Shown: piece after piece, positions 23,886 through 35,378 of the stretch
How positions within the stretch are numbered: the first letter of the stretch is position 1
How the letters are laid out: the number at the start of each line of letters is the position of its first letter
Assembly: GCA_900491605.1 (NCBI GenBank)
Contig: UESW01000107.1
Location: forward strand, 1-64,000
DNA: 64,000 nt
From: Calamus simplicifolius
Lineage: Eukaryota > Streptophyta > Magnoliopsida > Arecales > Arecaceae
Reading direction: 5' to 3'
Made by a program: the position numbers and the translations under genes
The notes under the pieces: generated by a model
The model's database searches: none
The model's input: the letters and a program-made list of their open reading frames with translations, nothing else
Told to the model about the DNA's origin: nothing

Positions 23886-24094
23886 CAAGGGAGTTTTTCA
23901 ATTGTTCAGGATTTAAAATGCATAGAAAGGAATGGACATTCAAATATCAAGGCCGAATAATTCATAGATGATCTTGAAAATCCAAAGAAAATAAGGATCC
24001 TGAAGATAAGTCAATAAGGTTTCATATGGATCAAGTTTCATGCAAATATCATAAATATAAAAGAGTATAAAAATCAAACAATCATAGCATCTCA

Positions 24095-25980
24095 CTAAAT
24101 TGAAGGGTCTAGCATACCAAGCTCCCTTTTAATTTCACAAAACTTAGATTCATCTAGAGGCTTTGTGAAAATATCAGCGAGTTGCTTATTAGTACACACA
24201 TGCTCAAGCACAACATCACCATTATTAATATGATATCTAATGAAGTGATGTCTAATTTCTATATGTTTTATTCTAGAGTGTTGGATAGGATTTTTAGTTA
24301 AATTTATGGTGCTAGTATTATCACATTTTATGGGAATGCCATTAAGTTTGATGTCATAACCTTCTAGTTATTTTAATCCACAAGATTTGAGCACAACAAC
24401 TTTCAGCTATAATATACCCAGCCTCAGCTATGAACAATGCTATTGATGTTTGTTTCTGCTAAACCAAGAGATTAAGTTAACCCCTAGAAATTGGCAAGTT
24501 TCACTAGTAGTTTTGCTATCCAATTTACATCCAACAAAATTAGAATCAGTGTAACCTATTAAGTCTATGCTAGATTATTTATCATACCATAATCCTAAGT
24601 TCTTTATACCATTTAAATATTTAAGGATTCTTTTAACCATATTAGGTGACATTCTTTAGGATTAGCTTGGAATCTAGCACATATATAAACACTAAACAAT
24701 ATGCCTAGTGTACTAGCAGTTAAGTACAATAGAGATCCTATCATGCCTCTATAATGTTTCATATCAACTGATTTATCATTACCACTAGAATCTAATTTAC
24801 AAGAAGAGCTCATAGATGTACCGATACTTTTTGAGGTCTTCATGCCAAATTTCTTTAAAATTTCTTTGGTGTACTTGGTTTGGCTAATTAAGATCCCTTC
24901 CTTGCTTTGCTTAATTTGAAGTCCGAGAAAATAGTTTAATTCTTTCATCATGCTCATCTCAAATTCTTCCTGCATAAGCTTAGCAAAGTCCTTGCACAAG
25001 GAGTCATTAGTAGCACCGAAAATTATATCATCAACATATATTTGTATGATCAATATATTTTTATTTTCTCTTTTAATAAACATTGTTGCATCAACATTTC
25101 CTCTAATGAAGTTATTGCTAATCAAGAATATGCTTAGTCTATCATACCAAGCCTTGGGTGCTTGTTTCAAACCATTTAAAGCCTTATTCAATTTGAATAC
25201 ATGGTTTGGAAGCAAGTGACTTTCAAAACCAGGTGGTTATTCAACAAATACTTATTCAAAAATATATCCATTAAGGAATGCATTCTTAACATCCATTTAG
25301 TATAATTTAAAGTTCATGAAGCATGCAAATGCAAGAAGTACTCTAATTGCTTCTAATCTAGCAACAAGTGCAAATCGTTTATTAAAATCAATTCCTTCTT
25401 CTTGACTATATTCTTTTGCTAATAATCTTGCTTTATTTCTAATGACATTTCCATGCTCATCTAATTTATTTCTAAATATCCATTTAGTTCTTATAACAAG
25501 ATGATCATTTGGTCTATTAACCAGTGTCCAAACATTATTTCGTTCAAATTGATTAAGTTCCTCATGCATAGCATTTATTCAGTCTACATCATTTTAGCAT
25601 CCTCATAACATTTAGGCTCTATTTGCAAAACAAAAGCTAAATTAATATAAGCATCTCTAAATGATGACCTAGTCCTAACACCTTGTGATGGATCACCTAA
25701 AATTAGTTCTTTAGGATGATTATGAGCATGCCTTCATTCCTTTCCGAGTTCACGATTACCTTGAGGTTCAGTTTGTTGAATTGAATTATTGTCATTCTCT
25801 TGGCTGACATGATCATCTTCTCCTTCCTTCTCATTTATTATAATCTCTTTTACTTCATCTTCAATAATATCTACATCATCAATTATCTCTCTCTTTCTTG
25901 ATGGAAGATCATTAATTTCATCAAAAATAACATGAATTGACTCGTCTACTACTAAGGTTTTCTTATTAAAAACTCTATAT
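24095..25980 (-). pseudogene. pol: Element D reverse transcriptase and RNase H (decayed pol)
   Basis: RT fragments are FERNNVWTLVNRPNDHLVIR (25297-25569) and LNGLKQAPKAWYDRLSIFLI with the catalytic IYVDDIIFGATND (24613-25215). SRTLG-like and RNase H text continues in broken frames to ELGMLDPSI and a stop at about 24095. Many stops and frameshifts occur. It is more decayed than element A. Confidence 0.88.
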
Positions 25981-27047
25981 ACTTTACTAGAAGTTGAGTA
26001 ACCGAGAAATATTCCTTCATCTGATTTAGCATCAAATTTATCAAGATTAGATTTACCATTATTTAAAATAAAACATCAGCAATCAAAAACATGAAAATAT
26101 CCAATGTTAGGTTTTCTTTCTTTCCAAAATTCATAAGGCATCTTTTTCAAAATAGGTCTAATCAAAGTATGGTTTAAAACATAATATGTTGTATTAATAG
26201 CTTCAATCTAAAAATATTTTGGGAGATTACTTTCACACAGCATGGTTCTAGCCATTTCTTCAAGAGTTCTATTCTTTCTCTCAACAACACCATTTTATTG
26301 AGGAGTCCTAGGAGCAAAAAATTATGGTCAATTCCATGTTCATTACAAAAATTTTAAAGTGTTAATTTTCAAACTCTTTTCCATGATCACTTCTAATTGA
26401 TAAAACTTGAAAACCTTTTTCATTTGTTATTTTTCTAAAGAGTTTCAGAAAAGTTGCAAACGCCTCATCTTTGCTTGTTAAAAATAAAACCCAAGTAAAA
26501 CATGAGAAATCATCAATAATCATAAAATCATAATGTTTACCACCTAGACTTGTGGTTCTAGTTAGTCCAAATAAGTCCATATGCAAAAGTTCTAAAGGTT
26601 TAGAAGTTGAAATCATATTTTTGACTTGAATGAAACTCTAGTTTGTTTTTCAAATTGACATGCATCACAAATCTTATCTTTTTCAAAATTTACTTTTGGC
26701 AAACCTTTGACTAAGTCCTTTTTGATTAATTTTGAAAGCATGTCAATGATGACATGTGCAAGCCTATGATGCCATAACTAACTAGTTTCATTTATTTTAG
26801 CATTCATGACAACTAGACAATCAAAATTTTGGTCATTCAAATCATTCAAATCAACAATGTAAATATTTTTATGTCTATGACCAATAAGTTTCATGCAATT
26901 TTTAGTAGGATTAGTAACAATGCAAAAAGATGATTCAAAAATAACTTTAAAACCTTTATCACATAATTGACTAATACTTAACAAATTATATTTCAAACCA
27001 TTTACAAGCAAGACATTATTAATATATGCATGAGGAGTTAATACCAA
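25981..27047 (-). pseudogene. pol: Element D integrase and GAG-pre-integrase (decayed pol)
   Basis: 26778-27047 carries YNLLSISQLCDKGFKVIFES (the protease-to-integrase linker). The zinc region follows near 26640-26780. 26362-26616 carries the start of the DDE core with IIDDFSCFTWVLF and IRSDHGKEFEN. The Glu region (PQ..GVVERKNR-like) is visible near 26260-26310 in another frame, with a stop replacing Gln. The copy is inactive. Confidence 0.85.
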
Positions 27048-27999
27048 TTTTACCTATGCCAATAATTTTATCTTGGCATTATCACCAAAGGTAATATTGC
27101 CCAGAGGTAGCAAGCCAAAAGGGGGGGAGGGGGTGAATTGGGTTTCTTAAAAAATTATTGCGTAGATATGTACTTTCAGCAAATCAAAATTTAATCGGCA
27201 GTGGTATGGTGAAGTGAACACAAAGATATCATAGAGAATATGCAAGCAATCACAAACACAAGGATTTTTATAGTGGTTCGGTGCCAACCCTGCACCTACG
27301 TCCACTCCCCAAGAATCCCTTAAAAATTTTACTCAAATAGTTTCATCAAACGATTACAACCCTAGCCATCCCCAGGTAGCAACTTGTTTTCACGGCACAA
27401 GGGTGCCAAACTACCAAGGGTAAATCCAACCCTTTATAAGATTCAAAAATAAGTTCAGAAAAATATTAAGAACACAAAGCTCCTAAGATGAGTAGATATT
27501 TAGAAATAAATACTTTACAATTCCATAGACAACTCCTCAAATGAACTTCTTTTTTTGAATGCACTTCAGTAATAAATGAAGTCTTATTTGAAGTAGCTGA
27601 AGCCTTCAATACTTTTGGAAGCTTTGATGATTTAGCAAGAATGAGCAATCACTAATCTTCAAGGGCTTTTAATGCACAACTTCCTTTCTTTCTTTTTCTT
27701 TGAATAGCACGGATGTATGCAATAAATCTCTACTATTCACCACACTTTTTTTTTACTCCTTTTTCGTTGACATCAAGGCTATTTAAGGTGATTGAACTAC
27801 AAAACTAGCCGTTAGAACTGAAACGGAATTAAAGGAAAGAAGAACGAGAGTAAAAATAATCGTTAGAGAAATTTTCCAAAACATTAAATGATCTATCAGT
27901 CAGCCAGAGTAGAGAGAGAGAGCTTTGTTGTCTTCCTCAGAAGTTCAATAAAATCAACATCTAGTCATCTCAAAGACAAGAGAGCATACATCTAGGCAG

Positions 28000-28464
28000 C
28001 TAAAGATCAAGTCCAGTTGACTTAGATCCAAAGAACTTACGCCCAGGTGAAGTGGAGTTAACTACCCAGCTAACTAGATGAAGGGGTCAGCTAATTGGAG
28101 CATAAAATCAATCGTGCAGAGAATGAAGCAAGCATCCATAGTTAGCTGGATGTGAATTCCACTTAACTAATACAAAGTAACATTCGACCAGGGAGAAAGT
28201 GCAGCATTACATAGTTGACTGGATGAAAAAAAAATTTTAGTTAACTAAAAGATAAGAGCAACCGGCCAGGGAATAAAGGTAGCTCAGCTAGTTGACTGAA
28301 TGTGAAATCCAGTTAGTTGGTTTAAAGGGATGTTCGACCAGGGAGTAAAATCAGCATCGCTAGTTGACTAGATGTAAGTTCCAGTTAACTAGATCGAAGG
28401 GGCGTTTGGCCAAGTAGAGAAGGCAGCTTGCTTAGTTGACTGGATGTAAAATCCAGTTAACTAG
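28000..28464. promoter_or_regulatory. Stem-loop word array in LTR E (first part)
   Basis: The repeated word has arms CTAGTTGACTGGAT and ATCCAGTTAACTAG separated by a 4-8 base loop. The arms are complementary with one mismatch. Units are about 60-70 bases apart. The array continues after the solo LTR at 30443-31020 with CTAGTTGACTGGAGAT-type variants. The same array is intact at 41870-42910 in the partner LTR. Confidence 0.7.
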
Positions 28465-30437
28465 TGTTGACCTCATATTGATTTTGATGAAACATAAAAT
28501 AATTAAGTATTGTACTAATATCATCTCTATCAAGTTTAATCTATTTTAGGTTACTCGTCATGAAATTATACACTTCCTTTAGCCCAACGTATATTGTGAT
28601 TCAAAATGAAAAGTATTACAAGTAATGCATAAATATGCTTGTAGTAACTTATTTTTTAATGAACTTAAATGTTACAATCTCTGAACGACTTTCATGTGTT
28701 TTATGTTTGGATGGTTCATTCGACAAAATGACTTTCAAGTTTAATTATATTTGCATTGTCTTGAACTGGATTTAATCGTCTTACATAACTCTATTTAAAA
28801 TCTATATTTTGAACATTTCCTGGAAGTTATTTCTTTCTATTTGGCATTGGATGATTGAATTATTTAAGGCTCCCTAAATTTCTATTGTTCGTAACTATGT
28901 TGGCTAATTTTGGAGTTTATTTGGCCTTCGGTTGATTGCCTGGCACTTATTCTTGGCTGGCCAATTTTTATTTTGGTATGCCAGTCTCTTGAGGCTTTCG
29001 AATTGGCTCCCTGACACTTATTCTTAGCTTACCAATTTTTATTTTGACATGCTAGTCTCTTGAGGCTTTCGGATTGGCTCCCTGGCACTTAAATCTTGGC
29101 ATGTTGGTTTCCAGATTGGGCTGTCGATTTTATTTGGCCTTCGGCTAACTCCCTGATGGTTATTATTGGCTTACCAATTTTTATGTTGGCATACCAGTTT
29201 CTTGATGCTATCTGTTTTGGCTCCCTGATGGTTTTTATGTTGGCTTGCTGGTCTTGAACTTGGCTTGCCGGTTTTTAAATTCTCTCAGTTGTAATTTTGC
29301 CCGGCTTCCTATAACAAAAGGTTGGAATGCCAATGTTAGCTATTGGGCTACCGATTTTTGGGACCCTTCGGTTGGCACTGTGCCTAGCTCCTTATGTCAA
29401 ATTGGAATACCAATATTGGTGAGTTAGCCTGCTAGTTTTAAAAGTCGGGCTGCTACTTTCTTTTTGGCTTGTGGTTTTATGGATTTAGGAGGCTATTCCA
29501 TGTGATGCTCGAATGGTTCTTGGCTGATCTCTTGTTCTAATTTTTCATTCCATTAAATCTATTATTGAGGCTTCTAATTCTCTTCACTTGAGCATCTAAT
29601 CTCTGGAGTTAGGCAATCAGAATTTCATCTTGGATGGCCAGACTCCTTAGCTAAGCTTGCCAAGTGTTGTTGTTGCTGCTATATATCTCTCTCTCTTCTC
29701 TATTTCATAATGGTCATGCAATGACTATATTTTTCTTTCTTATTATAAATAGAGGTGTTGAATAGTGATTCAACAGTACATGAAAGGAAAAGAAAAAAAA
29801 GAAAATATCAGTGGAGAATATTATGAGAAGAATCATTTGAAAAAGAGAGATTTATTATTTGTAAAGGGGTATATTGGAGTGTTGCATTGATTGTATCAAG
29901 CCACCAGAGTTTATTTATTGCTGATTCTTGAAGTGGTGTTAAAGCTCCAACAACCCTCTTTGAAGAGCATTCAAAGCTTCCATGAAGACTTCTCTTTTGC
30001 TGCTGCGCCATTAAAGCAAGAAGCTACTTCGGGTTGAACTCTTCAAGTTGCTAAGTATACTTTATTGATTCATCTGCTCATTTATTAGGAGCATCTTGTA
30101 TTAAATACTTTATTACTTGTGCTTTGATTAGGTTCATAGTTGGGACACATGATTGGGTAGAGGTCTACCCGGAGTTGCAGGTAGGCTAGTGGTGATTAGT
30201 AGAATACCCAAGGTGTTCTTATGGAGTGGATGTAGGTGCAGGATTGATACCGAACCACTATAAATCTTGCTATGTTTGTGTGTGATTTTATTTGTGATTG
30301 ATTGCATATTATCTTCACTTCACTACACATTATTTATTTGTGAAAGAAATATAAGTGTACATACTTGATAGTTAATTAAATTTTTAAGAAACCCAATTTA
30401 CCCCCCTCCCCTCTTGGGTTGCTACATCTGGGCAACA
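28465..30437 (+). mobile_element. Solo LTR, plus orientation, target duplication ACTAG
   Basis: It starts TGTTGACCTCATATTG and ends TACATCTGGGCAACA. ACTAG lies on both sides (28460-28464, 30438-30442). The partner LTR at about 42330 shows the empty site, AACTAGAACCAAG, without insertion. A TATA-like TATAAATAGAGG occurs near 29745. A U3 array of repeats occurs at 28900-29460. Confidence 0.95.
28900..29460 (+). repeat. Repeat array in the U3 of the solo LTR 28465-30437
   Basis: Direct repeats of roughly 100 bases occur, with words TTGGCTCCCTGRCACTTATT, CTTGGCTTGCCAATTTTTAT and TTGGCATGCCAGT. The shorter words TTGGCTTGCCAA and TGGCATGCCA are palindromic. It lies upstream of the TATA-like box near 29745, as in the other LTRs. 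Confidence 0.75.
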
Positions 30438-31169
30438 ACTAGAACCAAGTATCATTTGGCTAGGAGGAAAAGGCAGCACAGCTAGTTGACTGGATGACAA
30501 ATCCAGTTAACTAGATTTAAGTAGCATTCGGCCAGAAAGAGTTCTCATGCCAATCTAGTTGACTGGAGATGAACTCTAGTTGACTAGATTCAAGAGGGGT
30601 TCGGTTGAGTTTACAGAGCACATATTTTAGTTGACTAGGATCTCCCTTTAGTTAGCCAAGCAAAGGAAACCCACGTCATGGCAAGGTAGAGAATGAATCT
30701 AGTTGATTGGATTTGATCCCCAATTAACTATTTCTACATATGATTTGGCCAAGGCAACTGAGCATTGAATTTAGTTGACTAGAGTCTCACTCTAGTTAAC
30801 TTATATTCAAGGTGGTTCGGCCAAATGACTGAGTAAGAGATTCTAGTTAGCTAAAATCTCACTCCATTTAACTTGTTTGAAGCAAGGATCGGCCATAGCA
30901 CTTCATAGGAAATTTAGTTGACTAGAGACTCACTCTAGCTAACTTGTATTTAATGTGGTTCGGCCAAAGCATTGTAGAAGCAGTTCAGTTGGCTAAAAAG
31001 ACAACTCCAGTTGGTCAAGGGACTTGTAAGCATTTGAGATGACTTTGTAACTTATTGAAATATCTTCTTTATATGTTGTATTTACCTGCAATGATCTTTG
31101 TTTTCATAATAAACACATTAGTACCCTACTTAATTATTTTGTAATCATCAAAATCAACAAGGGTCAACA

Positions 31170-31320
31170 TTCTTTCCCTTTTTGATGATGATAAAACCAT
31201 TAAGTATATATATAATAAGTTATATTATTTATAGATTCTTCTTCCCCTATATATTTGAATGTATGAAGGTATTCTTCTCCATTTCTCAATGTTGCATTAT
31301 TCTTCTCCCCCTTTTTATCA
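31170..31320 (-). other. Polypurine tract cluster of element E
   Basis: The primary tract (plus strand TTCTTTCCCTTTTTGATGATG) begins at the LTR border. A second, CTTCTCCCCCTTTTTATCA, is at about 31302-31320. Confidence 0.75.
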
Positions 31321-31656
31321 TAATCAAAGAGGAGGTTAAAGACTGTACAAATCAGGTATTCCACATAACATTCATTGGGTAAGCATTCATCAAGTAAGCA
31401 TGGAAAAATACATAATGCGTTGAAAAACATGAGTACATAATTAAACATTAATACAAACTAGTAAGTGAAAGGCTTGATCCAAATATCAAATACCAAAGTA
31501 TATATACAATAACACCATACAAGAGATAAGTTTCAAAGATACAAGAAAAACATACAGTCTACTCATCATCAGAAGAAATAACGAATGGTTTAGAAGAAGA
31601 TCCTTTGCGATGCCGAGGAGCTGAAGGCTTGAACTATGTGATTGTGGTGGAGGGAT

Positions 31657-33198
31657 TCAGAGATGAGGATGAGAATGAGACATATCTGGTTTGAATAATG
31701 GAGGAGCTAGTTGAAAAGTGGCAAGGTGTTGCTCGAGGAGGCTGGTAAGCCTAGCAATGAAAGTTGTCCAACAATCAACAGCATTTGAAGCATCTTTGTT
31801 TTGGCTTTCATTGGCATGCATTTGAAATATTACCCATTCAGTTTTATCTTCAAAACACTCAAGCTTAGCTTTCAACAAGTTAATTTCCTTGAAAATACGA
31901 CCCACCATAGATTTATTTTGATCAAAGACCCTTCCATTAAGAATTTGCATATCATGATTAATTTGTTTCTGATGCATCACAATCTGAGAAAGTGTCTCAA
32001 AAATAGAGGATATGTGGGGAATCAAAGAATAGTCATTAACGGATGATCCACTATCTCCAGAGCTTCTACTAGATTAGGCATAGGGAAATTCTATGATTAT
32101 CTGTTGTATCTGTTCTTCACATATCTTAATGATGGGGCATTTTGGAGGAGGATTGGCATTACAGGAAGGAGGCTCAAGTATGATAGACATAAAAGAAGGT
32201 GGCTTAGGTACTGAAGACATAAAGGGATGTGGCTCATGTGCAACAATCATAAAGGGAGGTGGCTCAGGAAAGTCAAAATAATCCATCAAAGGAGAAGAAT
32301 AAATTTGTTGTGGCTGATCTTGAGGGGATTGATTTATCAGTGGAGGAACCGGATTTTCACCTACTCTATTTCTAACTTTGGTCCAACTACCATTCTGCTT
32401 GGCAAAGTCCATGCGGTGAAGGAAATGACCATTAAAGGTATCAGAATGATGCAACTCTACAACTATCTCACCCTTGAGTTTAACATGGAAATGTTCAAAA
32501 ACATAGGTAAGGAACATACCATAAGGCAGAGCGGCTTTGGTTCATCCTAAAGATTCCTTCATAATAGACATCATAAGATCAAGAAAGTTGAGAGGAGTTT
32601 CACTGATGATATGGTACATAATGCTAACGTCTCAATCAGTTACAGCATTAAAAGAATCAGCACGAGGGGCAAAGATTTTTGCAACAATAATATGGAGCAA
32701 TCTATTCTCAACACTTAACTTATTTGCATCAAGGTTTTCAATGTTATCAGCCTCATCATCCTCTATACCAAGAACAACGGTGAGTCTATACTTCCTATCA
32801 CAAGGAAAATTTTCTATAGGACCAACAACATGAATGTTTAAAATGAATCCTAGTATTTTTTTGTCAAACTCTATTTTGACCTTTTTAACAACAGAAGAAA
32901 TGATATCATCATCAAAGGTAATGTTCTCATAAAACTCATGGATAAGGTCCGGGAAGATAGGCTTTTTGTTTTTCAATAAGTCTATCCAACCTTATACAGC
33001 AAACAATCTACCTAGTTCAAAGCCTTCTTGATCAAGGAAGTTGAAATCTACTAACCTCCCATTTGCAAGTGCTCTTGCTGCAATGTTGGAGGTGGAAGAA
33101 GTGAAACTTTGCAAAGAAGAAGATGAAGGAGCTTTCCTACAAAGATCAGAGGTTGATTCATCTTTCCTTGCACGAAGATTCTTCTTCTTGGGAGCCAT
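31657..33198 (-). pseudogene. Third ORF of element E (envelope-like position)
   Basis: It starts MAPKKKNLRARKDESTSDLC at 33198, as in element A (MAPKTRG). It continues NGRLVDFNFLDQEGFELGRL, then FPDLIHEFYENITFDDDIIS and VKIEFDKKILGFIL (32632-32976). A Trp-containing segment (NGSWTKVRNRVG) and a repetitive Pro-rich region with recurring EPPPFM/EPPSFM-like units follow (32074-32517). It ends with a Leu-rich, probably coiled-coil segment (31657-32025, IFKEINLLKAKLECFED). Three breaks separate the pieces. It is the same protein type as 22380-23628, with unknown function. Confidence 0.65.
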
Positions 33199-33309
33199 CT
33201 TCCTTTTTCTTGAAGTGGAAAGAAGTTAAGAAGGAATGAGAGCTATGGAAGGAATCGGCTAGATGAAGAGAGTGATGAGTGAGGGGAGTGCATGGTGAGA
33301 AGTAGTGAA

Positions 33310-33720
33310 TAATAGATTCTCTAATCAATTGACTGACCAGCTAGCTGGAGGGTTAATTCTTAGTTGGCTGGCTGGTTGACTGGAAAGAAGAGAAGAGTAA
33401 AATAAATGCCATTTGGTGAGGGAGTTAAAGTGAAAAGATATGTCAGTTGACTGGCTGGTTAGCTTATGAATGAAGTAAATTCAATGAAGTTAACTACTCA
33501 GTCAACTAGGGAATAAATGGTAGGAGCATTGAATGCTCTCAGAATTTTGATGAGAAGAGGAATTCATCTGATCAGTTAACGGCAATCTGAGGCTTATCCA
33601 AAGAGTCATCAGTTGACTTCCCAGTTAACTGAGGTGAAAAATAAAATGGGCCTATATGATAGCTTAGTTAACTGACACACACAAATGAAACTAGCCAAAC
33701 TTGATAGTTAGCTGGAACAC
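33310..33720. promoter_or_regulatory. Internal copy of the element E word array
   Basis: Words such as CAATTGACTGACCAG, GGCTGGTTGACTGG, CAGTTGACTGGCTGG, CAGTTAACTG and AGTTAACTGA are scattered here, matching the GTTGACTGG/CCAGTTAAC arms of LTR E. The position is between the pol stop (33848) and the third-ORF start (33198), exactly as in elements A and D. Confidence 0.7.
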
Positions 33721-33847
33721 AAAATTTCATGCATGAAGAGTATTAGGAGGTCAAAGAAAATGTGAAAGCTAGATTCAAGGAAGTTCTCAATAGACAATAG
33801 GCTTTTGAAGATCCAACAAGCATGATATAACAATCAAACAATCTAAC

Positions 33848-35360
33848 TTACTGAATCGAAGGGTCAATCATACCAAGTTTCCTTCTTATTTCACAAAACT
33901 TAGCTTCTTCAAGAGGTTTTGTGAAGATAGCAGCAAGTTGCTTTTCAGTACATAAAAATTCAATTATAACATCACCATTATTTACATGATCTCTAATAAA
34001 ATGATGTCTAATTTCTATGTGTTTAGTCCTAAAATGCTGGATGAGATACTTAGTCAAATTGATTGCATTAGAATTATCATATTTTATTGGAATGCCTTTT
34101 AGTTTAACACCGTAATCTTCTAGTTGCTGCTTAATCCATAAGATTTGAGCACAGCAACTTTCAACTACAATGTATTCGGCCTCGGCCATAGACAATGCTA
34201 CTAAAGTTTGCTTCTTTCTAAACCAAGAGATTAAGTTAATACCTAGAAATTGGCAGATTCTACTAGTTGATTTTTTGTCTAGCTTACAACTAGCAAAATC
34301 TTAGCCTGTGTATCCTATTAAATCAATGCTAGATTGCTTGTCATACCAAAGTCCTAAATTTATAGTGCCACTCAAGTATTTAAAGATTCTTTTAACAGCA
34401 AGCAAGTGTGATTCTTTAGAATTAGCTTGAAATCTAGCACACATACAAACACTAAACATGATATCAGGTCTACTTGCAGTTAAATACAGTAATGATCCTA
34501 TCATGCCTCTATAAAGTTTTAAATCAACAGATTTATCAGTACTATTAGAGTCTAATCTACATGTCGATCTCATAGGTGTACCGATACTCTTGGATGTCTC
34601 CATGCCAAATTTTTTGATCATTTCTTTGATGTACTTGGATTAGCTTATGAAGATCCCCTCTTGCTTTACTTAATTTGAAGTCTGAGAAAGTGGTTTAGTT
34701 CACCCATCATGCTCATCTCGAACTTTCCTTGTATAAGCTTTACAATGTCCTCGCATAAAGAGTCATTAGTAGCACCAAAAATGATATCATCCATATAGAT
34801 TTGAATAATCAGCACATCATCATTTTATCTTTTGATAAATAGAGTTGTGTCCACATTTTCTCGAATAAAATTATTGCTGATCAAGAATTTACTTAATCTT
34901 TCATACCAAGCTTGGGGAGCTTGTTTCAAACCATATAAAGTTTTGTTCAACTTGAATACATGGTTTGAAAACAAGTGATTTTCAAAATCGGATGGCTGCT
35001 TCACAAAGACTTGTTCAGCAATGTATCCATTTAGGAAAGCGCTCTTAACATCCATTTGGTATAATTTAAAATTCATAAAGCAAGCAAATGAAAGAAGTAA
35101 TCTAATAGCTTATAATCTAGCTATAGGGGCATATGTCTCATCAAATTAATACATTCTTCTTGGTTATAACCCTTAGCTACCAATCTTGCTTTACTTCTTA
35201 TTATATTACCATGTTCATCCAATTTATTTCTAAATACCCATTTAGTCCCAATGATTGGATGATATGAGGCCTATCAACAAGAGTCCATGCATTATTTCTC
35301 TCAAACTGATGATGAAGTTCCTCATGCATGGCATTTATCCAATTAGTATCATCTTTAGCA
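33848..35360 (-). pseudogene. pol: Element E reverse transcriptase and RNase H (decayed pol)
   Basis: RT shows YQMDVKSAFLNGYIAEQVFV (34825-35076) and a catalytic IYMDDIIFG near 34790, so YMDD rather than the YVDD of A and D. 34301-34621 gives the SLLYLTASRPDIMFSVCMCA segment. RNase H shows AEAEYIVVESCCAQILW and INLTKYLIQHFRTKHIEI (33848-34195), running to a stop after MIDPSIQ. The reading frame is interrupted near 34200, 34300, 34650-34820 and 35080-35200. Confidence 0.9.
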
Positions 35361-35378
35361 TTAGCATTTAGGTTCAAT

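Larger units (their letters stand above)
27095..31169 (-). repeat. 3' LTR of element E, split by a solo LTR
   Basis: The two LTR parts are 27095-28464 and 30443-31169. It matches 40965-43068 almost throughout, with the palindrome array on both sides of the insertion. It ends GGGTCAACA beside the PPT. Confidence 0.93.

Noticed and set aside
28465..30437. Reading this stretch as part of LTR E
   Set aside because: It has its own TG...CA ends, opposite orientation and an ACTAG duplication, and is absent from the partner LTR of E.
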